64,000 nt of DNA from Archegozetes longisetosus (lineage: Eukaryota; Arthropoda; Arachnida; Sarcoptiformes; Trhypochthoniidae), in the NCBI GenBank assembly GCA_018873245.2, contig JAEMBT020000001.1, forward strand, positions 19,842,220 through 19,906,219, read 5' to 3'. The first letter of the stretch is position 1, and each line of letters begins with the position of its first letter. Below the pieces are notes generated by a model. That model ran no database searches. It was not told where the DNA came from and saw nothing but the letters and a program-made list of their open reading frames with translations. Shown one piece after another: positions 47,773 to 58,905 of this stretch. Position numbers and translations under genes: made by a program.

Positions 47773-48649
47773 TATTAAAATAAAAACATGTTTGAATAGA
47801 AAGGAAACATCGATTGAATAGAAAACATCTAAGTTTTGTTTTTGATTGTCTTGAGTATGACTTATAAGTGGTTTGGATCATTAATTAGTTTTTTGAACAT
47901 TGAAAATGTCATATTAATAAATTGAAAAAATTGAAGTCTTATAAGAACGGACTATTGAATGCTGACGCACTTTTATGGGATGTATTGAATATCTAAGATA
48001 AAGACATTTCATATCTCAGTGCGAACATTCAACATGTTTACTTTTTAGCATTAATGTTCCTATTTCGTATCTAATGTAACTTAATGTTGAATTTCATGAA
48101 TTATCCGGAAAACCCTTTCGATTTTGAATAAATCTCCCGGATTTCTTTTCATCCGGAAAAGACCACTAACTTTCAAATATGAAATCAACCGTAAACAGCC
48201 GTTACTATCTGTTTGTAAGAATCTATTCTTCAAGAGTAACTGTAATACCAGTACTTTATTTCCTCATGGTTTACTAACTTTCTATTTGTGAGATCAACTA
48301 CAAAATAAGAATTAACTTCCGCGAGTACAATGATATTGCTGAATGATAAACTAAGATATAGTCTGGTTCTTTTATAACCGATAAAGATATCAAGATTTTC
48401 GCTTAAGTACTAATATTTCTTGGATTTCTTGAGCTCTATTCTCATTTCGATTAGAGAAGTGAATAGTTTTAGCCTAAATCAATTTTGGTATAACTTGTTT
48501 GCTAACTTCGTTTTCAATTTAAACTCTTAATCCGAACTTATAAAAGTTTGGAAAATAAAAATTTTCATCAAATTTAGTCAGCCATTCAACAGGTTTTTAT
48601 TTTCCTTGGTTAAAATAGCATACTAGCTATGAAAATCTTTGGTTTTAAG
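47773..48649. other. Intergenic, nothing recognised
   Basis: About 880 bases. A small inverted motif (ATCCGGAAAA near 48105 and 48152 with CCCGGATT between) is the only structure noted. Confidence 0.4.
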
Positions 48650-49045
48650 AATCTCGATCTGGTCTCAATCTCGTATGGTCTAATACAAGTTCGTTTCATC
48701 TCATATTCTTTCAAAATTTTGCATCATTTACCATCTCGCGGGAGCTCTTAATCTTATTACTACTAACCCTTTATCTTGGGATTAGGGCATATGATTTTCG
48801 TTAAAGTGTTTCAGTTACTAAGCATGCGTTTCATTTTATTTTTACTCATTAAACATGATTTTTATGTCGCTTAAATTGTAATTTAGATATATAATCAATT
48901 TATTACTTGTAGTGAAAAAATTTTCGTTTAATAAAATTTTGCGAACTCGTCTCGTCTCGTCTCGTCTTATCGATTTTAAGAGGAGCTCATCTCATCTCAT
49001 GAGATCAGATATCTCGAGATTCTGTGAGATCTCGCTTTCATGATT
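48650..49045 (+). repeat. Dispersed CTCGT-rich repeat, copy 2
   Basis: Second copy of the family at 41400-41740, same orientation, about 55 bases longer. It contains CTCGTCTCGTCTCGTCTCGT near 48950 and a GAGATCTCG-rich right end. Divergence between copies is considerable, so both are old. Confidence 0.7.
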
Positions 49046-49518
49046 ATAACGTATCGCAAATAAAGTTCTGGACTGTGATCCATCTTGTTAAAAACGTTAA
49101 TTTCTTTCGAATGGATTCACAAATAATATATTAAAAACAGAGTAGGAGTCGTCTATACGATCATTAAAAAGCAATTACTGTCAACGTAACACTTAATTAA
49201 CTATTAGCTTTCAAACAAGAAGCACTTTGTGAACGCATTGCACAATTATATAATTAGCATTATAGTTTGCATTTAGACAAACCGAAATAGCTTACTGTTG
49301 ACATTTTTATTGGTGAAAATATGCCCAATAGTACAGCAAATTTTATTTTACAAAAGTATTTGGATCAAGGGACATAAGAAGTAAAGTGGTAAGTAGTAGA
49401 TTTGCAAAAAAGTAGTTGAAAACAAAGTAGAGTTAATGAAGAAAAATTTGACTATTAAGACAGTCTCATAGCGGAAATTGCAAAAAACTCAAATGTGCCC
49501 AACAACGTGCTTCGTATG

Positions 49519-51601
49519 CAGGGTGACCAAGTCTTGTAGAGCTCAAGTCTGAACCAAAAAAATCGTAGAGACTTCCTTTGAGAGTTTTCTTAAAGCTTTG
49601 AATTTTTTTACAGTACCCAATGAATATAAAAAGTCACAAGATTTTAACTGGGAAAATAATTATTATTCTTATAATAATCATATTTGTTTTGTGATTTTGC
49701 GGCATTGTGTAGTACTGATTGTCCAAAATACAACTAAACTCAAATTTTGAGTACAATTTTTCTTTAATATTACGCATCGATTAGATGCAGCTATGATTAA
49801 AGTTTGAAATGAGTGAAAGAAAAGCCAACTTTTTAATCATAATGTTTGAGATAAAAACAAAAGTAGTATTTAAAATGGTCTTCTCAATAAAGCAAAGAGT
49901 TTTATTTATAAAATTTATTTGTCAAATAAGTCTTATGATCGAACTAGAGAAGAACTCGCTGATAAATTTGGTAAAAAAGGATCAACAAGTGCGACTATAA
50001 TTGACATTAATAGCATTAATAAGCATACGTCGTAGAGAACATTTCTAAACACTATTTTTGTAAACTAAATTAGATCAATAAAAGTTCATTTTGACAGATC
50101 AAGTTTTCAGTATATGAGTAATTGATATTACTTGCGATCAAAATATCAAACTGAAAAAGCCTTTAACTGCTTTATCTGAGTTTAGTTTTATTTTGGGCAA
50201 TCTGTATAAGTTATCTTTAACATAATTGTAAAGTCTTGAGCAAGAACTTAAAAACGAGTAATTTTAATAGATTAAAGTACAGCCGACTGATAAAAGTTGT
50301 GTGTTTATCAATTCCATAAAGATACATAAGAGTTGATAAACTTTAGGAGAGACAACTTATTGAGATCTGTATTGAGCCAACTGATATTAATCAGTATATG
50401 ATGCTTTAACTGCAAGAGGAGCCTCTTTCCTATCTCTAAGTGTCAAAAGGGCTTATTAAGCACTAGCATCTATATATCATATTTAGCGCTTTGGCCTTTA
50501 GATGTTTTTGAGTCTGAGTTTTAAGTTTGAAATTATCAGTATATGAAGTATTGAAGACTACTTTTAAATTGAAAAGAAGATGAGATTGTTAAGAGTTTAG
50601 AACTAATCCAACTTTTGATATCTTTATCGAACTTTTAGCTTGATTTCAGTAGAGTTTGACATGAATAAAAGTTTGCACTAATAATCAATTGTATAGTATG
50701 TAAATCATTCATAAGTTACATTATTTTTGTTTTTATGCAATTAAAACTTTTTGCGAAAAGGCTTGTTAAAGTCGTGTCTTTATATTATTTTACCATTAGT
50801 TAAAAGTTCAAAAATTAATTGAATCAAAACTTATATGAATGTATGTCTTGATGTATATGTTTTGATGTTTTAGTCACAAATGGAAGGCTCAGATTAAAAA
50901 TGTTTTATTAGTCAACGAAGCTAGGCGACTGAAACTTAATACTGAATATCAAGTTTCGGTTGGGTTTTTCATTATTAAGAAATCCTTTTCATATTTGAAA
51001 GTATAGAAGAGGCTCTTCTTGCAGTTAAAGCTTCATATGCATTCTTATAAATCAATTTAGAACTTTTTAATCACAGATATTGAGTCATGTTAATGCTAAA
51101 ATATCCACAAAATACCTAGTCAACAATTTTTGAATAGTTGAAAATAACACATTTGATCAGAACTTTATTGTCACTCCTTTAAAAATGTGTTATTATTTCA
51201 GTACCATTTGAATTGAGTGATAATTTGAAATTTTCAATAAAATTATTTGATAAGTCTTATCAGCATTTTGACTTTATGATTGATTGATTGACATGAAAAC
51301 TAAATTGACTTTCTACGACTAAACTAAGAACTAATAATGTTTCGAAGTGACTAAATTATTATTTCAATTTATGTCTCATCCCTGTTAATTTACCAAATCA
51401 TCAAAGATTAATCTGGGATCAATGCATAACTTTTTTCAGTCGACGGTACGTTAGCTCGGAATCAATATACACCGAATTCCTAATAAGATAGAATAGAAGT
51501 GTCTGCTTAATCATCTCAAATCTGGGCAAAATGCGTTCAGATTGGAGTCCACTCTGGACTCTGAACTAGTTAACCTGAAATCTGGACGCTTGGTCACCCT
51601 A
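49519..51601. mobile_element. hAT-like element, 2.1 kb, degraded
   Basis: The left end CAGGGTGACCAAG is matched by an inverted right end TAGGGTGACCAAG. The flanks are TTCGTATG (49511-49518) and TTCGCATG (51602-51609), an 8-bp target duplication with one mismatch. YAGGG-type ends with 8-bp duplications are typical of hAT transposons. Inside lie a decayed HTH-coding fragment (49874-50032) and an inner pair of inverted repeats, around 50398-50430 and 51008-51040 (GCTTTAACTGCAAGA). The interior has no intact transposase. Confidence 0.75.
49874..50032 (+). pseudogene. Frameshifted helix-turn-helix transposase-like fragment
   Basis: One frame reads VFSIKQRVLFIK and, after a one-base frame change at an AAAA run (about 49908), the next reads IYLSNKSYDRTREELADKFG then KKGSTSATIIDINS. 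This order (SxKQRV.IVK..Y...KS...TR.ELA.KFG.....ST) is that of the N-terminal HTH found in mariner-like transposases and related arthropod proteins. No catalytic domain follows. It sits inside a hAT-like element, so it may be a nested insertion or a captured domain. Confidence 0.55.
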
Positions 51602-51609
51602 TTCGCATG

Positions 51610-52299
51610 TATTAGACATTAATACGCTAATGATTGGGAAGCAAAAATGACACTCAGTTCATAAAACGTCAATAGAATCAAATCTTGTCTCAAAAGTTGA
51701 TTTAAATGTTGTCTAAAGGATTTGCGATAAGGTTCGAACCAACTCAAGAAAAGCAGCAGATGATGGACGTCTTTAGGCTGCATTGTCAAATTATATTCAA
51801 TATAATGTTATCTCATTTTAAAAATTAAAGTTTCAATAAAGTGTTTGATGAAGATTTTATGAATTGGTGAACTCAGTCCAGAATTTTATTTATGACGCGT
51901 TGGTATTTAAGTCATATATTTTGCATGATTTCTGATGCTATTTCTAATAACAACTTATTAGGAACTTTTAATTTGTTTGCTGAATCAATTTTTTACACTA
52001 TATATTCTCACATTAATTAAGTTAATAAATGCAAATGATACCTTGTTATCTTAATTAAGAGCAAGTTACTTGCATTTAGGTTAATGAATTTTTACATAAG
52101 CTTCTTTTCTGTGAGAGTACACTTATTCAAAAGAAATTCTTATTCAGATTGAGTTTTACTCCTTTTAATTGAGAAACTTGACTCGAAAGTTATTTTTCAT
52201 AATCTGAATTCTTCAAATACCAAACCATATTAAGCCTTTTAGGTATCTGAGTGTATTCTGAGTACACTCTAACCGCTTTATAGAGAACGGATCTGTGCA
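51610..52299. other. Intergenic, nothing recognised
   Basis: About 690 bases of AT-rich sequence. The short hairpin GAGTGTA...TACACTC lies near 52250-52270. Confidence 0.4.
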
Positions 52300-52545
52300 G
52301 CTGAAAGTATTCACTATAGAGTGATTAACTATAGGAGGAATTCACTATGTCCAGACTAAACAAACTATGTATTCTGTGTTTAGTGCGGAGCATAGTGTTC
52401 ATTGTAAACAGGGATTCAGTGAGAGTGGAGATTCACTAAGGTCGAGGATTCACTATAAGCTGGGATTATCTAAGACTAGGGATTCACAATAAGCAGGACC
52501 AGTATAAACGGATAAGGGTCTAATTGAAGCTAGGATTCTTCTCTA
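52300..52545. repeat. Degenerate minisatellite with GGATTCACTA words
   Basis: About eight imperfect copies of a unit of some 20-30 bases containing GATTCACTAT or close variants (for example AGGATTCACTATAAGC, GAGATTCACTAAGG, GGGATTCACAATAAGC). Spacing is irregular, so it is an old, decayed tandem array. Confidence 0.6.
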
Positions 52546-53134
52546 GTCTTTGGAGCTTTTAAGCTAACTCATCTATTCAACAATTATAAATAATACTAGA
52601 AGAATTAATTGATGAAAATCCACATTTAGACACAAAGTTCAGTAACCCATCAAAGTAGAAAAATTGATTATTTCAAATTTATTTTAGCGTTAATTTTCGT
52701 ACTTAGTCATGTTAGAAAAACTTTTCAAATAGAAATTTGTACATAGATTTGATGAAAAGTGTAGTAATGCGCACAACGAGTGCTAGTTTGCTTGCTAGTT
52801 AGTTTGCTCAATAAGTATAAGAACTATAAAGAGGATGTGCTGATCGCCATTCATTGATAGAAAGGGAAAAGGACTGTTTAGAAGCTTGTTTGTCATAGCT
52901 CTAGTTTACTTAGATATTTTTATGTATGTTAAAGTATAAATTCATTGAAAGTTAATCAACTGAAAACTTTTTACTAGTAAAGTAAATGATGCTTTTCAAA
53001 ATTTAAATTCTTACTAAGCAAACTGAAGAGTTGGAAAAAGTTTGATCGAGTACTCAAACAAAGAATAACTTTGCATTTGGTTTCGTGAAATAACTTGGTT
53101 TGAAAATAGTTTGTTTTGTAGAATTTGTTTAAAA
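52546..53134. promoter_or_regulatory. Upstream region of the GPCR exon
   Basis: About 590 bases before the receptor start codon. It is expected to contain the promoter or a 5' UTR exon. No core element was identified with confidence. Confidence 0.35.
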
Positions 53135-53511
53135 ATGGATATCGTATCGAATGTTGATAAGTTGCCAAAGAACATAACTCATTTGCCACCACTCGAAGCA
53201 CTTGACGAGCCGTTTCAATCGCTTTTCACACTCTTATATACATTGACTGCTTTAATAGCATTCTTCTTAAACACATTCGCATTACTTGTTTTACTAATTG
53301 GAAAGCGAACTTCATCTGAACTGAGGAAATATTTGGCAAATTTAGCGACTGTTGACTTATTTTTGGCTGTATTTTCGATACCATTTTCATACACAGACTT
53401 CATGTTTGGTCGTTGGCTGTTTCCACTATATTTGTGCCCAATCATGAATTTCGTTACAACCACTGCAGTCTTCGTTAATGTTTATACATTAATTGGAATC
53501 GGTCTTGGAAG
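53135..53511 (+). CDS. Class A GPCR (peptide-receptor-like), first coding exon
   Basis: ATG at 53135; a 125-residue exon ending in a strong donor (GGAAG then GTATGT) in phase 2. N-terminal NIT glycosylation sequon at 13-15. TM1 about 31-56 contains the conserved Asn (N46, AFFLNTFALLVLL). TM2 about 66-88 contains LANLATVDLFLAVFSIPF with Asp74. The first extracellular loop has the usual Trp (W94, FGRW), and Cys101 starts TM3, which runs MNFVTTTAVFVNVYTLIGIG. The DRY position reads G-R at the exon end, so the acidic residue is replaced by glycine, and the usual Gly before TM1 Asn is Leu. The pattern is that of neuropeptide receptors, but the ligand cannot be assigned. TM4-7 were not found by eye in the remaining 10 kb; the next intron may be very long or the gene incomplete. 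Confidence 0.8.
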
Positions 53512-56475
53512 GTATGTACCAGAAGATGTTGTACTGTTTGAAGCTTTTAATAATTTAGCTTTAATATATTTTTATGACTTTTGGGAAAGTGTGCGTTTTG
53601 TTTATTTTTTCTAAATCTTGAATAGTAATAGGAATTAAAGAAGTTTCCATGGGTTATAGATAGTAATAATCTCATGAAAACTAATATGACTTCAAATGAT
53701 AGTGAGCCTAAAACTCTAAGTATATCTCTAAGTAATTTGATTTTAGATCCAAAAACTCTCAGTTGGATTCATACAGTATTTTTAAAAGAAAAATTTGAGT
53801 TTATACCAGTTTGATGCAGGCTATTTTTCTTAGAATAAAAATTTCGATATGTGCCGAATTGGTTTTATAAGATCAAAAGAAAGTATTTTAAGGTAGTACT
53901 TTATTACTTTCAATTGACGATTGAGCAAGATTTTTCAATAGGTGAAATCTAGGAGAGAAATCTTATTTTCTTATAGTGAAGATACTTCGTTATCGATAAG
54001 AGGATATCTGTGTTGTCTGCAATTTCACTATAAATCTCAGAAAATGTGTCGTTCCTCTCAATTTCAACCAAATCTTGTCTGTTAAATCAATCAAGTTTTA
54101 GAACTGCCTTCAGAACTCGGAGAATTTGCAAGACTAGATCCAGTCTTCCAAATTTGCAACTTGGCTAGCATATCGTGATTGTTAGTTGTTTTTTCAGAAA
54201 ATTCAAATTACTCAAATAGGAAGTCAGTCATTAAATTTTGGAAACCTTATAAGAGAAGGCTTTATATACCAGACAATTCTAGACTAGCTTAATAATTTCG
54301 AAAGTATCATTCATACATCCATTACTTAATAATATGTATAGCGGGAGTGGTGGTCATTTATAAAGAAATTTCTTCCAAGAAGTGCTTTCGATGCCAAATA
54401 ACAGTATTATAATGAAAAAAGCTTTTGATCTCGAGAAAACTTATAATGTAATATATAAGTGTTTCAATCAATTCTTTCTTTATTATTATTGATCGAACAA
54501 AAGTCATGTTCACATGTTTCAGAAAAGCTTTTCAATTGGAGAACGTTCTTCATATTTGATAACTAGAATAATTGAAGTGACATCAAATGTTTTTAACTTA
54601 CTATTGGGACCTTTCAATTTTTATTATCGTTCATGTTTTATGTGATTGAACTGAATTGAAGCTGGACCTTCAGGATCCATTTAGGAGAATACCTGTAGAG
54701 TTCATACTGAAAAATTAAATAATTTATAATTTTCAGATTTATAAACTCTGAACTCTGAACTCTGAACTCTGTTATTCGTAGATATAAGCTAACGTTGCGA
54801 TTAAATTTAGTTCTATTTTTTGAATTTAGGTCTGAGTTTAGAAAATTGTTTGGTCCTGTTCAATTTTTGAAGATAAGGAACCAATCGGTGTTTTATTTAC
54901 CAGATAGAAAAGTCTTGAATTTTGAAAAGTTTAAAAAACTTATCTAAAATTGTAAACATGCTAAAATTGTAGAATTCAATAATCATTATAATATCAAGCT
55001 ATTTTGATAAAACAAAGTTCCGATTTTGTATCTGCATACCTTATCTATGTCAGATAGAATATGAAATAAAGGACTTGAATTACGAGTAGACTAGATATAC
55101 TCAATAAAATGGATTGAGTTTCGTTTAAATTGATGTTTTCATTGAAAATAGATTCAAAAACAAACTCTTTATTTTTCTATAATTAAAGCAAATTAAAAAT
55201 AAATTAACTTTTGATTAAGAGTATACCTTATTTTACTGAAAAATAAATTTAATTTAATATTTTAAAAACAACCTTCTAATAAATTTTCAAAATTCATAAT
55301 TGACAAAATATTTCATTAGAAGATGACTTAACTATCTAAAGTAATGATAAAATGAATGAAATTGAAATAAATATTAAAAGAAGATATTGAGTGCATCTGT
55401 GGTCAACATGTCTTTAGTTATGAAATCATTAAAAGAGTTGATTACTTTAGTTGAAGCATTATTGCTTTAATTAAGAAATACATGTATTTTGGTAAATAAA
55501 AACTTTTGTCTAACTTTTTGTTTGGTTTTGGAATTAAGTTTATCAGTTGGGTTTGGATCGAGTAAAAAGAACTAGTCGCAACTTTAATATAAACTTCTAA
55601 CTTGATATCAACTTTCGAAGTGCTAGATAAGAGAACAAAATTTCATTACATCACTCAAAGATTTTGGATGTTCCGTACCATTCGATGCCTTCTATTAGTA
55701 ATGAATTATTCATTCAATAATTTTTTTTCTTTCATCACTAAGCGATATGACGAAAAATAACTGTTACTATGTTTGAGGTGAAGAATATTAAGATCCTCAA
55801 AATCTTTCTTTAATTATAACAATTAATTCGAAAACAAGCTTCGCTAAAAACTTGAATATTACTCAATAACTAGAAAACAAGTATTCATTTGAAAGATTAT
55901 GATAATGATATCTTGATTGTTGTTAAACTCTGTTTAGTAAGATGTTTAAATTGAGAAATACTTTGTTTACTTGAATTCAAATTTTGAAATCTCGGAGGAT
56001 TTGAATAATAGTTTCACTGTTGTGTAACCAATAACGAAGCATACAATTAGATAGTTCGTGTTTACTCATTAGTTCGAATTAGGGAAATATCTGAAGATTT
56101 AATCTCATTATGATTTTAGTGATTGTTTCAATTCTTTAATCCTTAAGTATGTCTGATTGTTTGTCATATCGTCTAAGAATCAAAAATAAGAATGAAACTC
56201 AAACAATTGTTAAACCTAATTGTAAGGATGTTTTTCTATCATAAAATAAATATTTACCTTAGGTCTAACAAAGTATTATGAAATTCGCACAGTATTTGTG
56301 TGTTCTGCTGAAAAACTGAGTCGCAATCATTGAAACTTCTAAATTTTGAAAGTTAATTATTACTCAATTGAGCTATAATTCCATTAGATTCCGCTCCTAA
56401 TCAAGGAAAGTATGATATATTTTGTTTTTTGGGTTCTAAACCGAATGGCGAAGGTTCATGTTGCAATAACAAACC
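53512..56475. other. Intron or intergenic region downstream of the GPCR exon
   Basis: About 3 kb of AT-rich sequence with no recognisable TM4-7 exon. It includes a short tandem (CTCTGAA)x4 near 54745-54772. Confidence 0.45.
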
Positions 56476-56483
56476 GTTAATGA

Positions 56484-56955
56484 CAATGATGAGCGTGCTC
56501 AGTGCTCGCGCCCGTGCTCGGCAAAACTGAAGTGCTCGGTGCTCGTATTTTGAAGGTGCTCGAGCACCGAGCACCAACTGAGCACTATGTCCAAACTTTG
56601 TCTATTGAAAACTTTAATACTAAACATATGTAATGCAAAATACATTCAAAACGTCAAAAGTAAGATCAAATGCCGTTCAAGTATATGCTTAACGATAAAA
56701 ACTGATGTCATTTTGCAATAAAATAAGCGAACTTTTCATAAAAGGATGAAAATAATTATTGAACGTTAACTTTAAAATTAAATCAAAATTTGTTTAGATT
56801 TGATATTTATATTAAATTCTAACTTTAGTTCAATTCATTGCTTTTTAAATTGAAATATTTTTTTTGTTAAAGTAAAGATTTGGTTTGACATCGTTGTTAT
56901 TAGTTTTGATATTAGGACTAAGTGCTCAGTGCCGCCCGAGCACTGCTCATCATTG
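56484..56955. mobile_element. hAT-like MITE with GTGCTCG-rich ends
   Basis: The left end CAATGATGAGC is matched by an inverted right end (GCTCATCATTG). An exact 8-bp duplication GTTAATGA flanks the element (56476-56483 and 56956-56963). The subterminal regions are built of GTGCTCG/CGAGCAC words, including the self-complementary GTGCTCGAGCACCGAGCAC, in a 472-bp element with an AT-rich centre. This is the same architecture as the element at 46050 but with different words. No coding capacity. Confidence 0.92.
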
Positions 56956-56963
56956 GTTAATGA

Positions 56964-58317
56964 GATGTAGCATATAAACCTAGCCGAAGGGTGCATTCTC
57001 CGAAAAACTAGTCATTTAAGAGATACAGCCGAAAGTGTTGGATAAATGAATTTGATTGACATCATCATCTTCTGGTCGGTTTGGCGTAGTGGTTGGGTTA
57101 GGTTGGTTTTAGTTAGTTTTGGTCAGGTTAAGTTTGTGTCTATTCTTTTATGCTTTGTTTCAAAAATGTTTTTCCATAGCAGCACGATCCTCATCGTTCG
57201 ATTCAGAACATAAAATGTGTCATATCCATCTTGATTGGAGGCGGTATCTAATCGAACTATAGACCAACTTCATAATTTAGAATTTTCAATGATTGCAACT
57301 CAGTGTTTGAGTATAGCATCAACTACTGTGCAAATTTCACAATGTTTTGTTAAATCTAACCTAACCTCACCATTCGATTCAGAATCCTATAACACTTGAT
57401 ATATCTCATTCTTGTTCGAATCTGAGGAGGTTCTAAATGCATCTTTCTGTTTAGTTGTTTTGTTAACAGAAAATTGGATACAATTATGGATATCTAATAG
57501 TATTCCTGTGTTTAGTTCTGCTATGATTGTCTAACATCGCTCCAACTCAACTTATTTGTATTATTTGGTGATATTAGTTCCGCAGCTACTTTGCCATTTA
57601 ATGCAATATAATATCTCATTTCCTTGAATTCCTATTCTAATGAGTTGTATTTGGCCGAATTTATATACAGGTGTACTTATAAAACCTTTATTGTATAAGG
57701 AAACCTAATTCTATTAACTTTTTTGTGAATAGCTTGATCAAAAATACTAAAAACTGAGAGAAATGCAAGATTAATTCCCATATTATCCTATAGCAAATAG
57801 AAATACATCGAATGCCTGATACAGCCCATAATATTTTTTAAAGAAATATTGGCAACGCTCTTAACATATAGTTCGTGAACTGTAGCGCATTTGCTGTACT
57901 GTAGTGTCGCAGCAGTGTCGTAGTCATGAAATCAGGTTTGGTGAAGCTAAATTTCAATATTTCAATAAAACCAAAAATTTCTAACTTAAATAAGTCATTT
58001 TTGCTGTTTATAGTATTTTTAAGTTAGTTGATTACTGTATAAACTTAGATAAATTTCAAGATTTATTTTTTGTAAAAATTCCGATTTTTCAATTCTTGAA
58101 AAATGTTGACTTGCCTCATACTTAGACCACTGCAGAAGAATCAAAATTGTTTGTTGCATATAAAACTACTTAATTTGTGCTTCTTGATATGAGAAATCTA
58201 TAGATCGGTTCATGTGTTTATACACTCGGGGGAGTTGCACTCAGACAAATATGATTTAGCCAAGTGGCATTTGGTCAAGTTAAGTTGAGTGAAACAGTAT
58301 AAAATCTGTTCTACGAC
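56964..58317. other. Gene-poor region with degenerate repeats
   Basis: About 1.35 kb. TTAGGTT-type words occur near 57085-57130 and 57355-57370. A GC-richer stretch near 57885-57945 (GTAGTGTCGCAGCAGTGTCG) resembles, inverted, part of 45245-45350. No gene. Confidence 0.4.
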
Positions 58318-58905
58318 GATTTGTGTCAGTTTTGCAGAAGTTAGTTTAGTAGAATGGCATTTTAACCAGCCAGTTTAGCCGAGACAAGTTAAAATCAATT
58401 TTAAAACTGATTTTCTCATCCCTAAACCTTAGGGTTTGTTCGTAGATCCATACTTATCAAAGCAAAATGAAAAATTTGATAGTAATCAACAAATTTAGAT
58501 AAAAGCTTAAGCACCAATAGTTAATAGAAAGTAATAACACTAAAACATTTGATTAAATGTTAGATTTCCTAGATTCATTTCCATTAATGTTAGAGCTCAG
58601 TTTCGAAGTTTCAAAAAACGTGACTTTTAACTTATTAGCGGAGTATATCGTGGTTTCGAAAACTCAGAATTCATTACATCAATAATGAAACGTTTTTTAC
58701 GTAGAGCATGAAGTGTGTACCCAAAATATATTCTTAAAACTCAGACTCTTCATAATGACTTTGAAAATTGGATGCAATTTTCTAAAGTTTAAACTGAGAA
58801 TAGGAAAACAAAGAAATTGAACTTTTCGGCCAAACTGATTGGTTAAAATGCCATTCTGCAAAACCGACTTCTGCGAAACTGACACCAACGTTCTGCGACA
58901 GTACG
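58318..58905. repeat. Diverged inverted repeat pair, possible old element
   Basis: The left arm 58318-58388 and right arm 58827-58905 are inverted copies with roughly three-quarters identity. Shared blocks include GTGTCAGTTT, GCAGAAG and GAATGGCATTTTAACCA. The interior is about 440 bases of AT-rich DNA. No target duplication was found, so boundaries are approximate. Confidence 0.55.

Noticed and set aside
51720-51760. GGTTCGAACC word resembling a tRNA T-arm
   Set aside because: No acceptor stem, anticodon arm or A-box can be fitted around it.
57085-57130. TTAGGTT-like words as a telomere or telomere-derived array
   Set aside because: Only a few irregular copies; such words are scattered in arthropod DNA and do not form a (TTAGG)n tract here.
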